Shown one piece after another: positions 12,681 through 23,895 of a stretch of DNA of 64,000 nt. The notes under the pieces are model-generated. The model did not search any database. It saw nothing but the letters and a program-made list of their open reading frames with translations, and was not told where the DNA came from. How positions within the stretch are numbered: position 1 is the stretch's first letter; every line of letters starts with the position of its first letter. Source of the stretch: Sweltsa coloradensis. Lineage: Eukaryota > Arthropoda > Insecta > Plecoptera > Chloroperlidae. The translations under genes were made by a program, and so were the position numbers. The DNA is taken from positions 1,364,001 through 1,428,000 of the forward strand of contig JAMZAV010000297.1 in assembly GCA_024449915.1 (NCBI GenBank), written 5' to 3'.

Positions 12681-15230
12681 GAAGCACAAAAATGCATACA
12701 AAATAATGAAATGAAACTAAACAAAATTTCAATAATTATAATAATACTACAACAACAGTAAGAGGCAATTAATTTGGGGCCCTTCTCACATATTTATGAT
12801 GGGTATTTGTGAAATAGAATAGCTTTGCAGACAAATCGATGTAATGATTATTGATTACGCATAACTTATGTTTGAAGTAGGAAATAAATCTATAACTAGT
12901 TAAAAATGTGAACACTCAACAATACAACTTCTATGCTACTACGTGTATGTCGGCCGACGAGACTCATACTATAAGGTAAGCAGGTGCAGGTTTATGAGCA
13001 TTATTTATTTCAATTTGTAAATTTAATTTTTTATCATATATCGCCAACTTTCGTCTAGAGCATTTATAGAAATGTCAAGCAAAAAACACAATACGCAATA
13101 ATGGATCAATATCCACGCACCGGTGACCAATAAACATGCTTTATTTTCTATGTCTGACATTATTACCGGTTACCAGTGAACTAGTTTTATACTTGGTGAA
13201 TAAAAGTACTACAACGCCGGTGTGACATTGCACAGAGTTTAATAAAACAATACAAAATTGGTCTAAGTCTATTAAAAAGTTGTTAGGGAGCAAATTTACC
13301 GGCGTGATATTATTTTATTCTCAAAAGGATTTGACTTCAATGTTTTGTCGTCTAATAGTTTTTAACAGTCGCGTACGGACGCCGTTACATGGCGTGCCCG
13401 TTCGTGGTGGTTGGCACTAGGCACAGAGAAGTGCACATTTTACATAGACTGCAGGGGTTTGTGGTTGGTACTCCTGCTAGTCCGGTAGAAACATTTAGGG
13501 GAGTAGAATTACCTCCCCCCGCCCCCCGCCCCAACTCTTCCACATGACACTCGTTTTAAATGATTGTACAATAAATCGAAAACAAAACGGCCTATATTTT
13601 TTCACCGTGTTGGCATTGCAACCGATCCAACAAATTGAGGGAATAATTTCCATGTTTGCGAATATCACGCGGTCACGAGGGCCCACTGAATCAAGGGCGT
13701 ATAAACGTGTGTTTTCATGTTCTTTAATTAATTCATAAACTAAACTTTATATTCGCTATTCGTTTTAGTTGTCGATTAGAAAACCTACTCAACGGCGTTC
13801 GGAATATCGTGCAGTGAATTGATGTGTTAACGCAGTCCATTTCGTGAAATGTATTACTAAAAAGTTTTTTATCTTGTCGTCGTTCGTAGATTTTTGCCTC
13901 AGAGTATATTCGGTGAAAAAACGACGAAAACGAGTCACCTGACAACGTACATAGAACTTGTTTTTTTACTCTTTGAAATTATACATTTCAATACACAATT
14001 TTACTTCCAAACCTTGCGCTTTGAAAAATAATTGAAAAACTCTACTATTTGTAGAAATGTGATTCGGAATAATGTTCGAGCTTATGTCGTACAGATACCG
14101 GAATGAAATGAAAGCGGAGGGAAAATGGAATGAATTGAGATTGAACGATTTTGAAATAAAAAAAGAGCCATGCTCAAGTAAGTACTAGTACATACATCAT
14201 GATTCGCCAGTCATATGATACACAGTTTTAATTTTTGCTTATCTCATATAAATGTTATAACAATAATGTTTCACACTTTGCACATATTTTAACATTGCGC
14301 ACATCAAATATCCCACAATTTATCCACTCAAACTAGAGTCTAGACGTAACACGTTTTTATTGCAATTAAAAAATTTGATGAAGTGTAACTCACAATAATT
14401 TTTGGCAATCTTCATACACTCGTTTAAGGTGGGAACGTCAATCAAATAATGTTATTTTTTTAGCTTTGTCAACTTTTTATTCAATTAATGTTTTTAAAAG
14501 TTTTTTATTGCCATTTAACTAAACATCGATGCGAAAATCATAACGCTTACCACGAAGAGTTATTATTTATACGCGGTGGTTGGTGGTCACGAAATGACGT
14601 AGCTGCTGTTATGGTCTAACGATCGTGGCGAGAGTGCGAGGAACGGTGAGGAGCCGAGACACCGCAAGATGGGTCGCGCCCAAATTACAATTACGCCTAC
14701 TTGTTCTCGTAAATGCGAGCGAAACCAATTAAGTTAAACGCCAACTGCATTTTACAATACTTCCACGACAGACCTGAACCATGCAACAGCGTAGGCTAGG
14801 TTAAATCAAGGTTCAGGGATGATGCAACTATTAGTTAATATATTAATGTGTAATGTGGTTATATTGCTTTATCATCAATATAGTATTGTTTCAAATTATG
14901 TACAACATAATATTATTACCAAGTTAAGTACACAGCAAACTGAACCGAATGTTAGTTTGCAATGTAACACATGACTTTAATTTGATCGTAGATGATATAA
15001 TAGAACATCAGAAATAGAAAAATATAATTGATAAATATTTGTTATACTGGTAAATAATATAATATGTAGGCCTATAATTCAAAAATATTGAAACCATGAA
15101 GTTAAACTAAAATGGGGTCTAGCTAGGTATATTATATTGTGACAACAGTTCAAACAGACACTGACTTTGCCAAGAAAATTATATTTTAATTGTAACCAAC
15201 TCTAAGTATAATTTTATTTTTATTTTATTT
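12681..15230. other. Gene-free DNA
   Basis: GC-richer patches occur at about 13370-13530 and 14570-14710. Neither contains a sustained frame or splice-flanked exon that I can recognise. Open frames reach only about 70 codons. Confidence 0.5.
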
Positions 15231-15303
15231 GTTATTTAATAATTTCACGTCTATCCTATTCAGTTATAAAAACTGATTTACAAAGGAGGACAACTAAATA
15301 AAT
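15231..15303 (-). repeat. SINE E tail fragment
   Basis: It has the conserved order ACGTCTATCCTATTCAG, then TTATAAAAACTG, then ATTTACAAAGGAGGACAAC, read here as the reverse of the 3' tail. The hairpin-forming CAGTTATAAAAACTG is intact. It is truncated at the 5' side. Confidence 0.7.
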
Positions 15304-15567
15304 CTAATTACATAGATGCAGACACAACAATGAACTACATTTAAGTAAATATTTGAAAAAGTAATATTACAACAACAATGCATTAAAACTAAACAATTTT
15401 GGTAACAAATAAAAAGAATATTAAATGCAATTAATCAATCAATCAAATATAAAAAAGGGTGGGGTATGGATAGAAAAAAAAATTAACAATATGTCTCGCC
15501 ATGGCAACAAGCCATATAAATATATTTTTCATTTGTCTAATATGCCTAGTAATTTTAATTGTTGTTA

Positions 15568-15683
15568 AAACGTAACTTAAAAACTTATGACCGAGGCCAC
15601 TACTTACTTAAAAACGAAGTTTCACCCGAAAATTCGTTTTTAAGTAAGTAGTGGCCTCGGTCATAAGTTTTTAAGTTACGTTT
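15568..15683. repeat. Perfect 51-bp inverted repeat hairpin
   Basis: Arms 15568-15618 and 15633-15683 are exact reverse complements over 51 bp. Inside them, one mismatch and four more pairs close a 4-nt loop (ACCC). Each arm contains the GC-rich core ACCGAGGCCACTAC. The absence of any difference between the arms implies a very recent origin or ongoing conversion. No matching copy was seen elsewhere in the window and no target duplication is apparent. It may be a foldback MITE, a snap-back replication product, or a hairpin RNA source. Confidence 0.9.
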
Positions 15684-16354
15684 CAATATTGTTCCGGGCC
15701 AATAAGCTCTTTTTATAGAATATAATTGTTGTGTTTAAGTATATTGCCTTGTTCACTAGCTGGTTGAATACGATTCAGAAATATACTCAACTTTATTTCA
15801 CAATAACATTAAAGTATGACTGTCAACTAATCTATCTAAAAACATCTACGGTCATTCGAAGAAATATACGTTTTAAAGTTGCTCCACTAAGAAAATGCAT
15901 ATTGGCAGGAAAGTATAAATAATTTCTTACAACCTACTAAAACCTGTGTTTTACCTCAACTCAAGTAAGTTATCCCTCGCGGGGCATGCCCAACAAAACA
16001 ACGTCCTTCAAAATCAATATATCTGCTAGGTGCTACATAGGTTATCTGTGGGTTAAACATTATGCTTAGCTTATGTAGTTCATAATAATAATGCGAGTAA
16101 TGGAATTGTTGAGCAAAGAGGTAACCCAAGAGATATAATTACATCAGAGTGGCACTCTAGCCCAGACAAATATAGTTAGTGTATAGTGCGACACCGTAAT
16201 GCAGTGTCTAGTAAATATCGCCTAGCGGTATCGTTCGATGTTAACTTTTACATTCACTTCATTTTTAATCATATGCACATAATTTCTCACATTTTAATGA
16301 AATATTGAACCATGTGTCCTCGATTAGTTTCATGTCTAAAATTATGTTAAGTGT
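15684..16354. other. Gene-free DNA
   Basis: The longest frame is 63 codons (15731-15922) and lacks any recognisable motif. No repeat was recognised. Confidence 0.5.
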
Positions 16355-16440
16355 GTGCACACCCACTTACACATAACTGATTTTCATAGGTCGGCTTTGC
16401 TTTAAAGAGGACCAAGACAACCAGCTATCGGCGGTATTCT
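16355..16440 (-). repeat. SINE E/F tail fragment (subfamily F)
   Basis: ATAACTGATTTTCATAGG followed by a 'TTTAAAGAGGACCAAGAC' block matches the F copies at 35240 and 21063. It is degenerate and truncated. Confidence 0.45.
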
Positions 16441-16561
16441 GTATCAATATCGGTATTTGAAATAAGAAATTACGACAAGTTAATAGGCATGATTTACCCA
16501 CGGGCGACGCTTTCTCAACAAGGCTAATTCGAAACAATTCTAATGAAATTGCCATGTTTTA

Positions 16562-16850
16562 ATTTGTTTGGATTGAAGGCGCGTCGACCGTTAGATCATA
16601 ATGTGCCACTCACATCGTGATCGCCTTTGTTATAGTTTTTGTTTTCATGGTCGTCGTCGTCGGGGGGTCGTCAAGGGAAGGGGGAGAGGTCTACGACGAC
16701 GACCGCCAGGGCTCGCCTCTACTTTCGGGGAGTAATATGCTACCTTTCTAACTATAGCTGATGTTTGCTAAGTGGACTTTTTCTCTAAAATTGCGTTTAC
16801 GTTTATAGCAAAGCCATGCTCTGGGCCAATTCTACCCCGGGCCCAGACGG
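16562..16850 (-). repeat. SINE family A, internally deleted
   Basis: Both ends match the A consensus: TTTGGATTGAAGGCGCGTC at the tail side and CCCCGGGCCCAGACGG at the head side. The G-rich block and the start of the GTC block are missing between about 16611 and 16621. GTCGTCGTCGTCGG remains. The T-run is degraded, suggesting an older copy. Orientation is minus, as in all other copies. Confidence 0.7.
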
Positions 16851-17942
16851 TGGTATTGCTCCATATGACAGTTTGTGCATACCTTACCCAAGAGGGGAAT
16901 TGAAAATTATGCTCATTAATCTTTGTAGTGAATCAACTTGTATAATGATTTTTTAGTAAACCTGTTTAGGGAGAAGGAATTACTGGATGTGATGGGGGGG
17001 GGGAGGTTAGGGTATAGGCGGAGTGAACTTCCTTACATATTCTGTTTATTCTTCCCAATTACTGCACTTGTTTTTACTGATGCAACTCAACACTTCATTC
17101 AGTCGCTGGGATTGAGCCGATGACCTCCAAATTCGCTTGTAGTCTTCATCGATGTTCGAATTATCTATGATTGGGTTTTGGATTGTGGAAAAAGATTGGA
17201 CACGATTCATTATCTTCAACACCAGAATCAGACAGGTTACTTCATAATCACAATATTTCTTATTATACAATTACGTTGAATTGTAAATAAAAAGATTACC
17301 AAGTGTAGCAGAGTGACACATTGTCCTTGTTATTACTTTGAAGGCAATGTTAGGTCTGAAACATAACAATATTCAATTTATATATCAGAATGGTATCTAA
17401 AGTAGGTATATAACTTATTTTAAGCAATTTAAGTAACATAGTTAAAGTAATAGGTTATTAAAATAGATATACCTTAGAGCTGATATTCTGTTTTGTTAGA
17501 CAATGTTGCAATATGCTTTTTGAGCAATGTATTGTAATATGCTTGAATTTCAGGTGTAATGAAAATCGACGGCAAGTTTATGTTTTAAGTCTTTGTTTTT
17601 TGTCTATGTTTAATTAAACACCGACGGTGAAGAGGGTACGAAAGTAGGCGCTAGTCAGATGAGACGAGACGAGTAGAAACGGGAGTAGCCGAATAGCAGC
17701 CTCGCTTCAAAGGTTTGCGCCACCTGTTGTTCGAGTTATCCGCCAGTCTCTCCCCTCTGAATACACTCACTGTTTGATCAACCAGAAACTGTAATACAAG
17801 CAATATTTTATCATGAAGCATCTCTCTATTCACCATTTACACAGACTATACACTAAAAATACAATGTGTGATTTTACTTTAGATTGTTTTCATTGAGAGA
17901 AGGTCCGAAATGGCTTTTTCATCGACTTGCTTCATGCCAACA
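16851..17942. other. Gene-free DNA
   Basis: A run of ten G lies near 16994. The GC-richer patch at about 17640-17760 has no supported frame. Nothing else was recognised. Confidence 0.5.
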
Positions 17943-17983
17943 TATATATAAATATATATTAATATTATTATATATTATATATA

Positions 17984-18024
<41 letters not shown>
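17943..18024. repeat. (TA)n microsatellite
   Basis: Alternating TA with a few interruptions spans about 80 bp. It lies directly against the degenerate SINE E tail at 18023. Confidence 0.9.
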
Positions 18025-18029
<5 letters not shown>

Positions 18030-18080
18030 TGAACGTCTTAGTATTTAGAAATAAATCTGATTTACGAAGAATGTCAATAT
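18023..18080 (-). repeat. Degenerate SINE E tail
   Basis: TTTATTGAACGTCTTAG followed by AATCTGATTTACGAAG keeps the spacing of the E tail, but the CAGTT side of the hairpin has decayed. Confidence 0.4.
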
Positions 18081-20151
18081 TTATACCAACATTTTATATG
18101 TCAACACAAAAACATAAACAGCAAATTTACAAATATCAAGATAATAATATATTAAAACCACAATGAACAATACTACAATATATCACCTTTAACATAAAAT
18201 AAATTTAAATTTAAGAAAACAAAAAAAATACTTTACAAATATTTAATTGAATGGAGAAGAAAGAAAAATAATCAAGAATAAAACAATGCATAACATATTT
18301 GGTCAATATAATAACGTACTCGTAGATGTTGAAATGAATATCGCCTTTCAGCCTGCAATGACTTGCTTCGTCACTTCCTCCAAAACGCCACCCCATCCTC
18401 ATCTTGAGTAGTTTCCCCATCAACTACGATGTCGTCATTGCCTCTAATGGCTGTGGTCAAGTCAGTACTCACTTCGCACGCGCACACTTAAGACTGTACG
18501 TGGCTGTTAAACTATTGAACTTCAACTAACTTTACTGAAATATTACAGACGTGAGAAGTGAGTACGAAGCAAAACTCCAACAGCGCAAACACTTAATATC
18601 GACGTGCAACTTTACCCAGAGCAAGTGAACCCCAAACGGTAAACTTCCTTGGATTGTGTTCTTCGCTGTTCCGTTCCGTTGTTCTCATGCTAAGGGTTTA
18701 ATTACTTATTATGTGAACAATCACGAGAGTGCACGCTGGTTGGATATGGCGCTCCAATTGTTTGTATATTTATTGCAGTAACATATCCCGTCGAATAATG
18801 TTTATCACCTAACAACTTTAATCAACTTATACTTTGCCCTAGAATAAACGTAGTCAAGTTTATTGCAACTATAACTGTTTCGCGATGCGCACTATCCGAT
18901 AATGAAATGTCCCCCAAAAAAACAAGTGGACAAGAATCCACATTATATGAAAATAGGTCAACGTTACAATCAACCACACGAAGAAGATAATTTAACAGAA
19001 AATCATCTTTGGTATTTACAAAACCATATTTGATTTTTTATTGGATCAACTTCAGAACAACTTTTCTTTAAATTTTTAATATTCGATTTTCATATAAATA
19101 TCTAATTTGATAAATTTATATTTTTACATAATAACTTAAAATTGGATTATTACAAACATTGACGTGTCTTTCGACTAATACCAAACAAACAGCATTTAAG
19201 ATATTTGTATGTTCATAATATTTTCATAAACACGAACAAATAGGCGTTCATATTAAAATTGTAAATACAATATTTACATCAATATAAAAATTAAAGATAT
19301 GTGTTTGTATACAACATTTATTGTTTACTAAGGCAAATTCAAACATGTTCGTTTATGTATTACAAAATAAAGCTACGAAGATGCTACGAAGATTATTTGA
19401 ATCCACAAATTCTTGCAATGAAGACTAAAACGAACACTGACCAGTTAAGTTGTTTTTAGTATTCAGTCAGAAGGCCATAATACATTTTTTAAGCTGGACT
19501 AGTCAAAGAAGAAAATAATTATTGAATACAACATTATAATAATGAAGTACGAAAAGTTTGGGCATAGCTTGCCTAGAGAGTTACGAAGGGCAACCAATCG
19601 ACGTCCATTGTATATCAGTCAACACTAGTTTAAAAATTGCTACGTTACGCTAGTTTTAGTTACAAACCCAAAAAGGCACGGAGGGGGGGGGGGGGGGATG
19701 GTGGATATTAAAGTTTCTGTGATCCACTCCACCAGACGTAAATTAAATACTTATTTCCAAGCAAGAACGGCAATGATACCAAAAGTAATTTTTTGTGGAA
19801 ATATTTAACGTTATGAACGGCGATAAGTCAGATTTATTCGTGACAAGACGTTGATGCTGCCTTCATACCGGTAAACTCAGTCTGGGACAATGGTAGAAAA
19901 TGTAAAGGGAATAACTTAGTTCTACTTGACACGGTACGGATTGTGTGGCAACGAAATTATGATTTTGTTGTTTATTCTTTAAATTGGTCGCCATTTGAGA
20001 AATTGAAGTTTACCACTGCCAGTAACTGATGGTAACCCTCTCCACTCCGCAGAAGTCCACGTAGGAGTGGGTGTTGTCATTCAAGTACAGTTCTTGATTC
20101 CTTGGTTATATAGTTTGTGCTGAGTATTGCCTTATTTTACAGGTTCTTCAG
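18081..20151. other. Gene-free DNA with a G15 run
   Basis: A run of 15 G at 19683-19697 could form a quadruplex. The GC-richer patch at 18340-18500 has no recognisable coding content. No other structure was recognised. Confidence 0.5.
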
Positions 20152-20200
20152 TCAAGGTGCTTCTTAGACCGAGGTGCTTCTGAGGTCAAGGTGCTTCTGT
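20152..20200. repeat. 17-bp tandem repeat, three units
   Basis: Three imperfect units centred on AGGTGCTTCT start near 20154, 20171 and 20188, a period of 17 bp. It is a short minisatellite inside otherwise unique sequence. An open frame on the minus strand crosses it but has no recognisable domain. Confidence 0.7.
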
Positions 20201-21062
20201 GGTAGGGAGGCGAAGAGTCATGTAGCGGGCCATGAAGAAGCTCCGAGCACCGTTTCGAACACTCGTCGTTACTTGCTTCCTTATTCTGCTCTACGCAGTC
20301 GGTAAGTGTCTGTCTCACATTATTTGCAATAGACAAATCGTTGCTATGCTCGGCGTTGGTCGACTAAAACACATTGCAAGTTAATTATTCAATACCTTAG
20401 TTTATTAACTGCGTTATTTGTGGCGTTATTTGTGCAGAAGCAATGTTTTGGACTCTCCTATTCGGATCCCTATTCCAACTTGCATACATAACACGAGTTG
20501 CACCAAATAGCTGTTTATAATGTAATATTACCAGTTATTCCACGATGAAATTTATCTTTACGACAACAAATTAACGCAAGTCTTAGTTTAGTTCGTAATT
20601 AAGTTCGTAATTCGTGATCAATATGTGTATATGTGTGTTGTCTACTCAAATTGAAATGTCTGAAAACGTAAGTATCTCATCCATAGCTGTATCTGGTCCA
20701 AAGATGAGATCGAAATGATGATATGAGGGGGGGGATCGATGTGGTTGATAGGAGAAGTTAACAGAAAACTGTAATGAATCACCTTAAAATATTTACATTA
20801 TACAATTATCAATGAATTTATAGATACGGAATTGTTTTGTTGTGTTGCTCGTAAGTACTTAACGTAAAATGTAATTGTTTATTCCATTTTTATTTTCGTA
20901 TAACACAGTTTGTTGATACGAGTGTACCGGTACTGCTATGGTTGCGATAAGGATTTATGGTGTTGAGTAACAACAGGCGAATGATCATCTTTGATCTTTG
21001 TGTGGCTTGTTGACCTTGTGGTTTTTAAACATTTAAATAAATAAATAAATAAATACATTGTA
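20201..21062. other. Gene-free DNA with an (AAAT)n run
   Basis: (AAAT) repeats lie at about 21037-21054. Nothing else was recognised. Confidence 0.5.
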
Positions 21063-21160
21063 TTTAGAGTCTACCCACTCAGTTATATAACTGATTTTCA
21101 GTGGGGGACAGTAAATCAAAGCGACTAAGCCTACCCTGTAGGCCCCGGATTAGGACTTTA
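21063..21160 (-). repeat. SINE E/F tail (subfamily F), left member of an inverted pair
   Basis: TTTAGAGTCTACCCACTCAG precedes the hairpin CAGTTATATAACTG, then TTTTCAGTGGGGGACAG. The first half aligns with the E tail (ACGTCTATCCTATTCAG), so F is treated as a subfamily of E. It faces the copy at 21366-21445. Confidence 0.6.
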
Positions 21161-21365
21161 GTTCATCAGTTATTGTATTAGAAATTTGTAAACGGTAACT
21201 TTGGAGCCGTCCTAGTAACGAGGCACATAATAAATTCAAAGTTGTTCTGAATCGGCCTAGTTGATTGTGGCGTTGATCCGCGGGTGTTCGCACTGTCCAT
21301 ACCACTGATTGCTATATTTTCTACTAAAAATATCGATCTTTGGTTGGTTATAGCTCACTCATCGA

Positions 21366-21445
21366 TTGCATCGAGTACAGGGTTGGCTTGGACACTTTGG
21401 TTTAATGGCCCCCACTGAAATCAGTCAATGTAACTTGTGTGGAAA
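21366..21445 (+). repeat. SINE E/F tail (subfamily F), right member of an inverted pair
   Basis: Its reverse complement matches the copy at 21063-21160 over about 60 bp, sharing AACTGATTTCAGTGGGGG-like and CCAAGCCAACCCTGTA-like blocks. Either two SINE copies landed in opposite orientation about 200 bp apart, or these are long terminal inverted repeats of one MITE of about 370 bp. No target duplication decides between the two. Confidence 0.55.
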
Positions 21446-22814
21446 ACATTTCTAAAAGCATGCATGTTATACACGTGTTAAAAGTCTGCTGGTATAAATA
21501 TATACATGTTGCTTTCATATTTCGAGATCATTAAATGATTTATCAAATAACCAATAATTGAGAAAATGAATATATTATATAATACATTATGTGTTTTCGG
21601 ATTGGGAATGGAAGCAACACGCCGGTTGTAAAATAGGAACAAAATAGTGGATGGTGATACAAACAAGAGACCTCAGTTTTAACATCTATTGCCTTAACAT
21701 ACAGAGAAGGGGGTGAGTAAACAGTGCAAATTGTATAATGAGATGTATGACTGAAATATTTGTTTGCTCGTTAAATTGATAGTATGTGAATGTCATAACG
21801 ACACTGTCAACAGACAACAAAAGTGAATTTATGGGTGTACCATCCCATCATCATTGCATCATCAGTGCAATGCCGGTAAGTTGCTTGTTTTATAATTGGA
21901 TGAATAATACTTTAGGGTTTATGAACATTCAAAAATAAATTCTGTGTCTGTACTTATTATAGTTTGCTAAAAATTTGTCGTACAAATTTGCCCGAAAATA
22001 TATTACGCTATCTTCAAAATCGTTTCTCAAAGAAACTCTGATTGACATGGAGTTAAAACCGCCTATGCCTGTTCATTGATGTGCTGCTTTAAGTCAAGCG
22101 GAAAAGAAGTGCTTGAACATATTACGACACGGATGTAAAAACTAATTATACTAATTCGTTATTAGTTAAGGGCCTGAACAAGTCAGCTACTGTAAATACT
22201 TTGAAAACTCTCTCTGAAAAGGAGGCTGAAAATTGATTGGGAATATACAAGATTGGATGTAGGTAAAAGCGTTCTTCCAGCAAGGCACAGCGTGTCTTGC
22301 TGGAGAAGCTAGCTTAGCTGAGATGTGTGCACTGAACCAGTATGTTCGTGCTTATAGTACAATGCCGAGTTAGAGACCCTTAAATGTAGACTGATTTGAA
22401 AGCCATGGGGGGGGGGGGGGTACATATTGGCGGAGTGGATTCTTTCTGGATTAGTTGGTTGAGTGTGGAAGTAGATTGTAACGTAATGAGAGTTCAGTGG
22501 GAGTTGACTAGAAGTAACAACTTTGTCTTGTGTTTGTGTATTGTGGTGTTGAGTGTATGAGTAAGGTGATTTTGTTTAGAAAAGGAGATGTGGTTAAAAT
22601 GAGATTTCTAAAAAAAAAACAGTATTGTTATCTATAGGGTAGATAATTATGGAAGAAAAGGCAGAGAATAGAAGGTATTAAAACTCGTCGAAGAAAGTAA
22701 GCAATGAATGAAAATTAGTCAAGCACATTTTGATGTGTTCGTTTCGTTGGTCAATTTTGGTACGCATGAAGTTTTTATCGATAAGTATAAAATGTTGCTG
22801 GTTTCATATGTAAG
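21446..22814. other. Gene-free DNA with a G14 run
   Basis: A run of 14 G lies at 22407-22420. No frame or repeat was recognised otherwise. Confidence 0.5.
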
Positions 22815-23196
22815 CAGTGTTGAACAATTTACCGATACTTTGAAAAGTACCTGTCAGATCCAAAAATTCGTTTTTTAGTTTGTGGCATAGTTGTATTTTT
22901 ATAGTTTGTTATACAATAGAAATACTGTTCTTGTATATGAGAATTCAAGTACAAACTATTTAAAACTTACGAATAAAAATGCAAATTTGGGGAAAATAAG
23001 CCTGAAAACTACCTATACACAATTAATGCTATTTTGGAAATAAGTATCTTGTGTCTGAAAATGGTAGATACTTCAAGATAAACTATCTATATACAGGCAA
23101 AGGTATTTATTTTAAAATGTATCTAGGTATAGGTAATAGATACACACAATGTACCTAGATACAGTATCTAGATACAAATACCTAGATACAAGTCTT
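22815..23196. mobile_element. hAT-like MITE (right boundary uncertain)
   Basis: The left end CAGTGTTGAACAATTTACC and the following ATACTTTGAAAAGTACCTG have the style of hAT termini, which commonly start CAGTG. The right part is a dense array of CTAGATAC motifs (23140-23195: TACCTAGATAC, GTATCTAGATAC, TACCTAGATAC), resembling the sub-terminal repeats of such elements. No 8-bp target duplication or matching right terminus could be found, so the call is tentative. Confidence 0.45.
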
Positions 23197-23579
23197 CATT
23201 GGCTACGGCTACTATTGGCTACGAAGCAGTCTTAACACTTTCTGATAGTCTTAAACATAGTTCATAACACACATAATGTCAAAAATATACTTATTAAGTT
23301 ATTAATACATAGTACATAATAAATTAAGTATACTCTTCATTAAATGACCATGACATTAATGATTGGGAAAGCGGAAATGATCCATGTATTTGTACGTGGC
23401 TCCATTCCGGATTGGCTTAGCTTGCTTTCAATTATATAAAATCGTTTTTTCTGTAAAAAGATAAATTTAAATTATGAAATGATAAATGATAAACAAAACC
23501 AAAAAAGTATGAGTAACAAAATACTAATTCGGTGTGAATGATGTGATATACACATGTGATACACGCCAATATAATACGA
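23197..23579. other. Gene-free DNA
   Basis: It starts with a short direct repeat, ATTGGCTACG twice within about 25 bp. Nothing else was recognised. Confidence 0.45.
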
Positions 23580-23895
23580 TCAAGATCAAGATCAGAGCCG
23601 TCTAGTTCTGCGGTGTTGCTCCTAGGTCTGGTAACGTTGCGAGGTGAGCTCCCTTGGGCTAGCAGGGAACAAACCCAATCATGCCCGCAGCCCCACCGGA
23701 GTCGGACGAATCATCACTAATTGCTACCATGTAGGCCAGCATCCATATTTATGAGGGCATGCTGGACATGGATCTATTGAACCGCAAATAGGCCACTACT
23801 CGCTTGGCAAAGACACACATTACTTGTTTCCCCTGATGATTGACTGGCATAGAAGCTATCGAGCACGTACCTACAAAGCCAATACCATTAAGAAA
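23580..23895. other. GC-richer island, unassigned
   Basis: This block is clearly GC-richer than its surroundings and has sharp edges. On the minus strand a short frame reads SSPRNVTRPRSNTAELDGSD, but stops interrupt all longer readings. It may be a decayed retroelement 5' part or an exon-like remnant. I cannot assign it. Confidence 0.35.

Noticed and set aside
17943..18024. (TA)n tract as replication origin or matrix attachment site
   Set aside because: A plain microsatellite explains it; no other supporting motif is seen.
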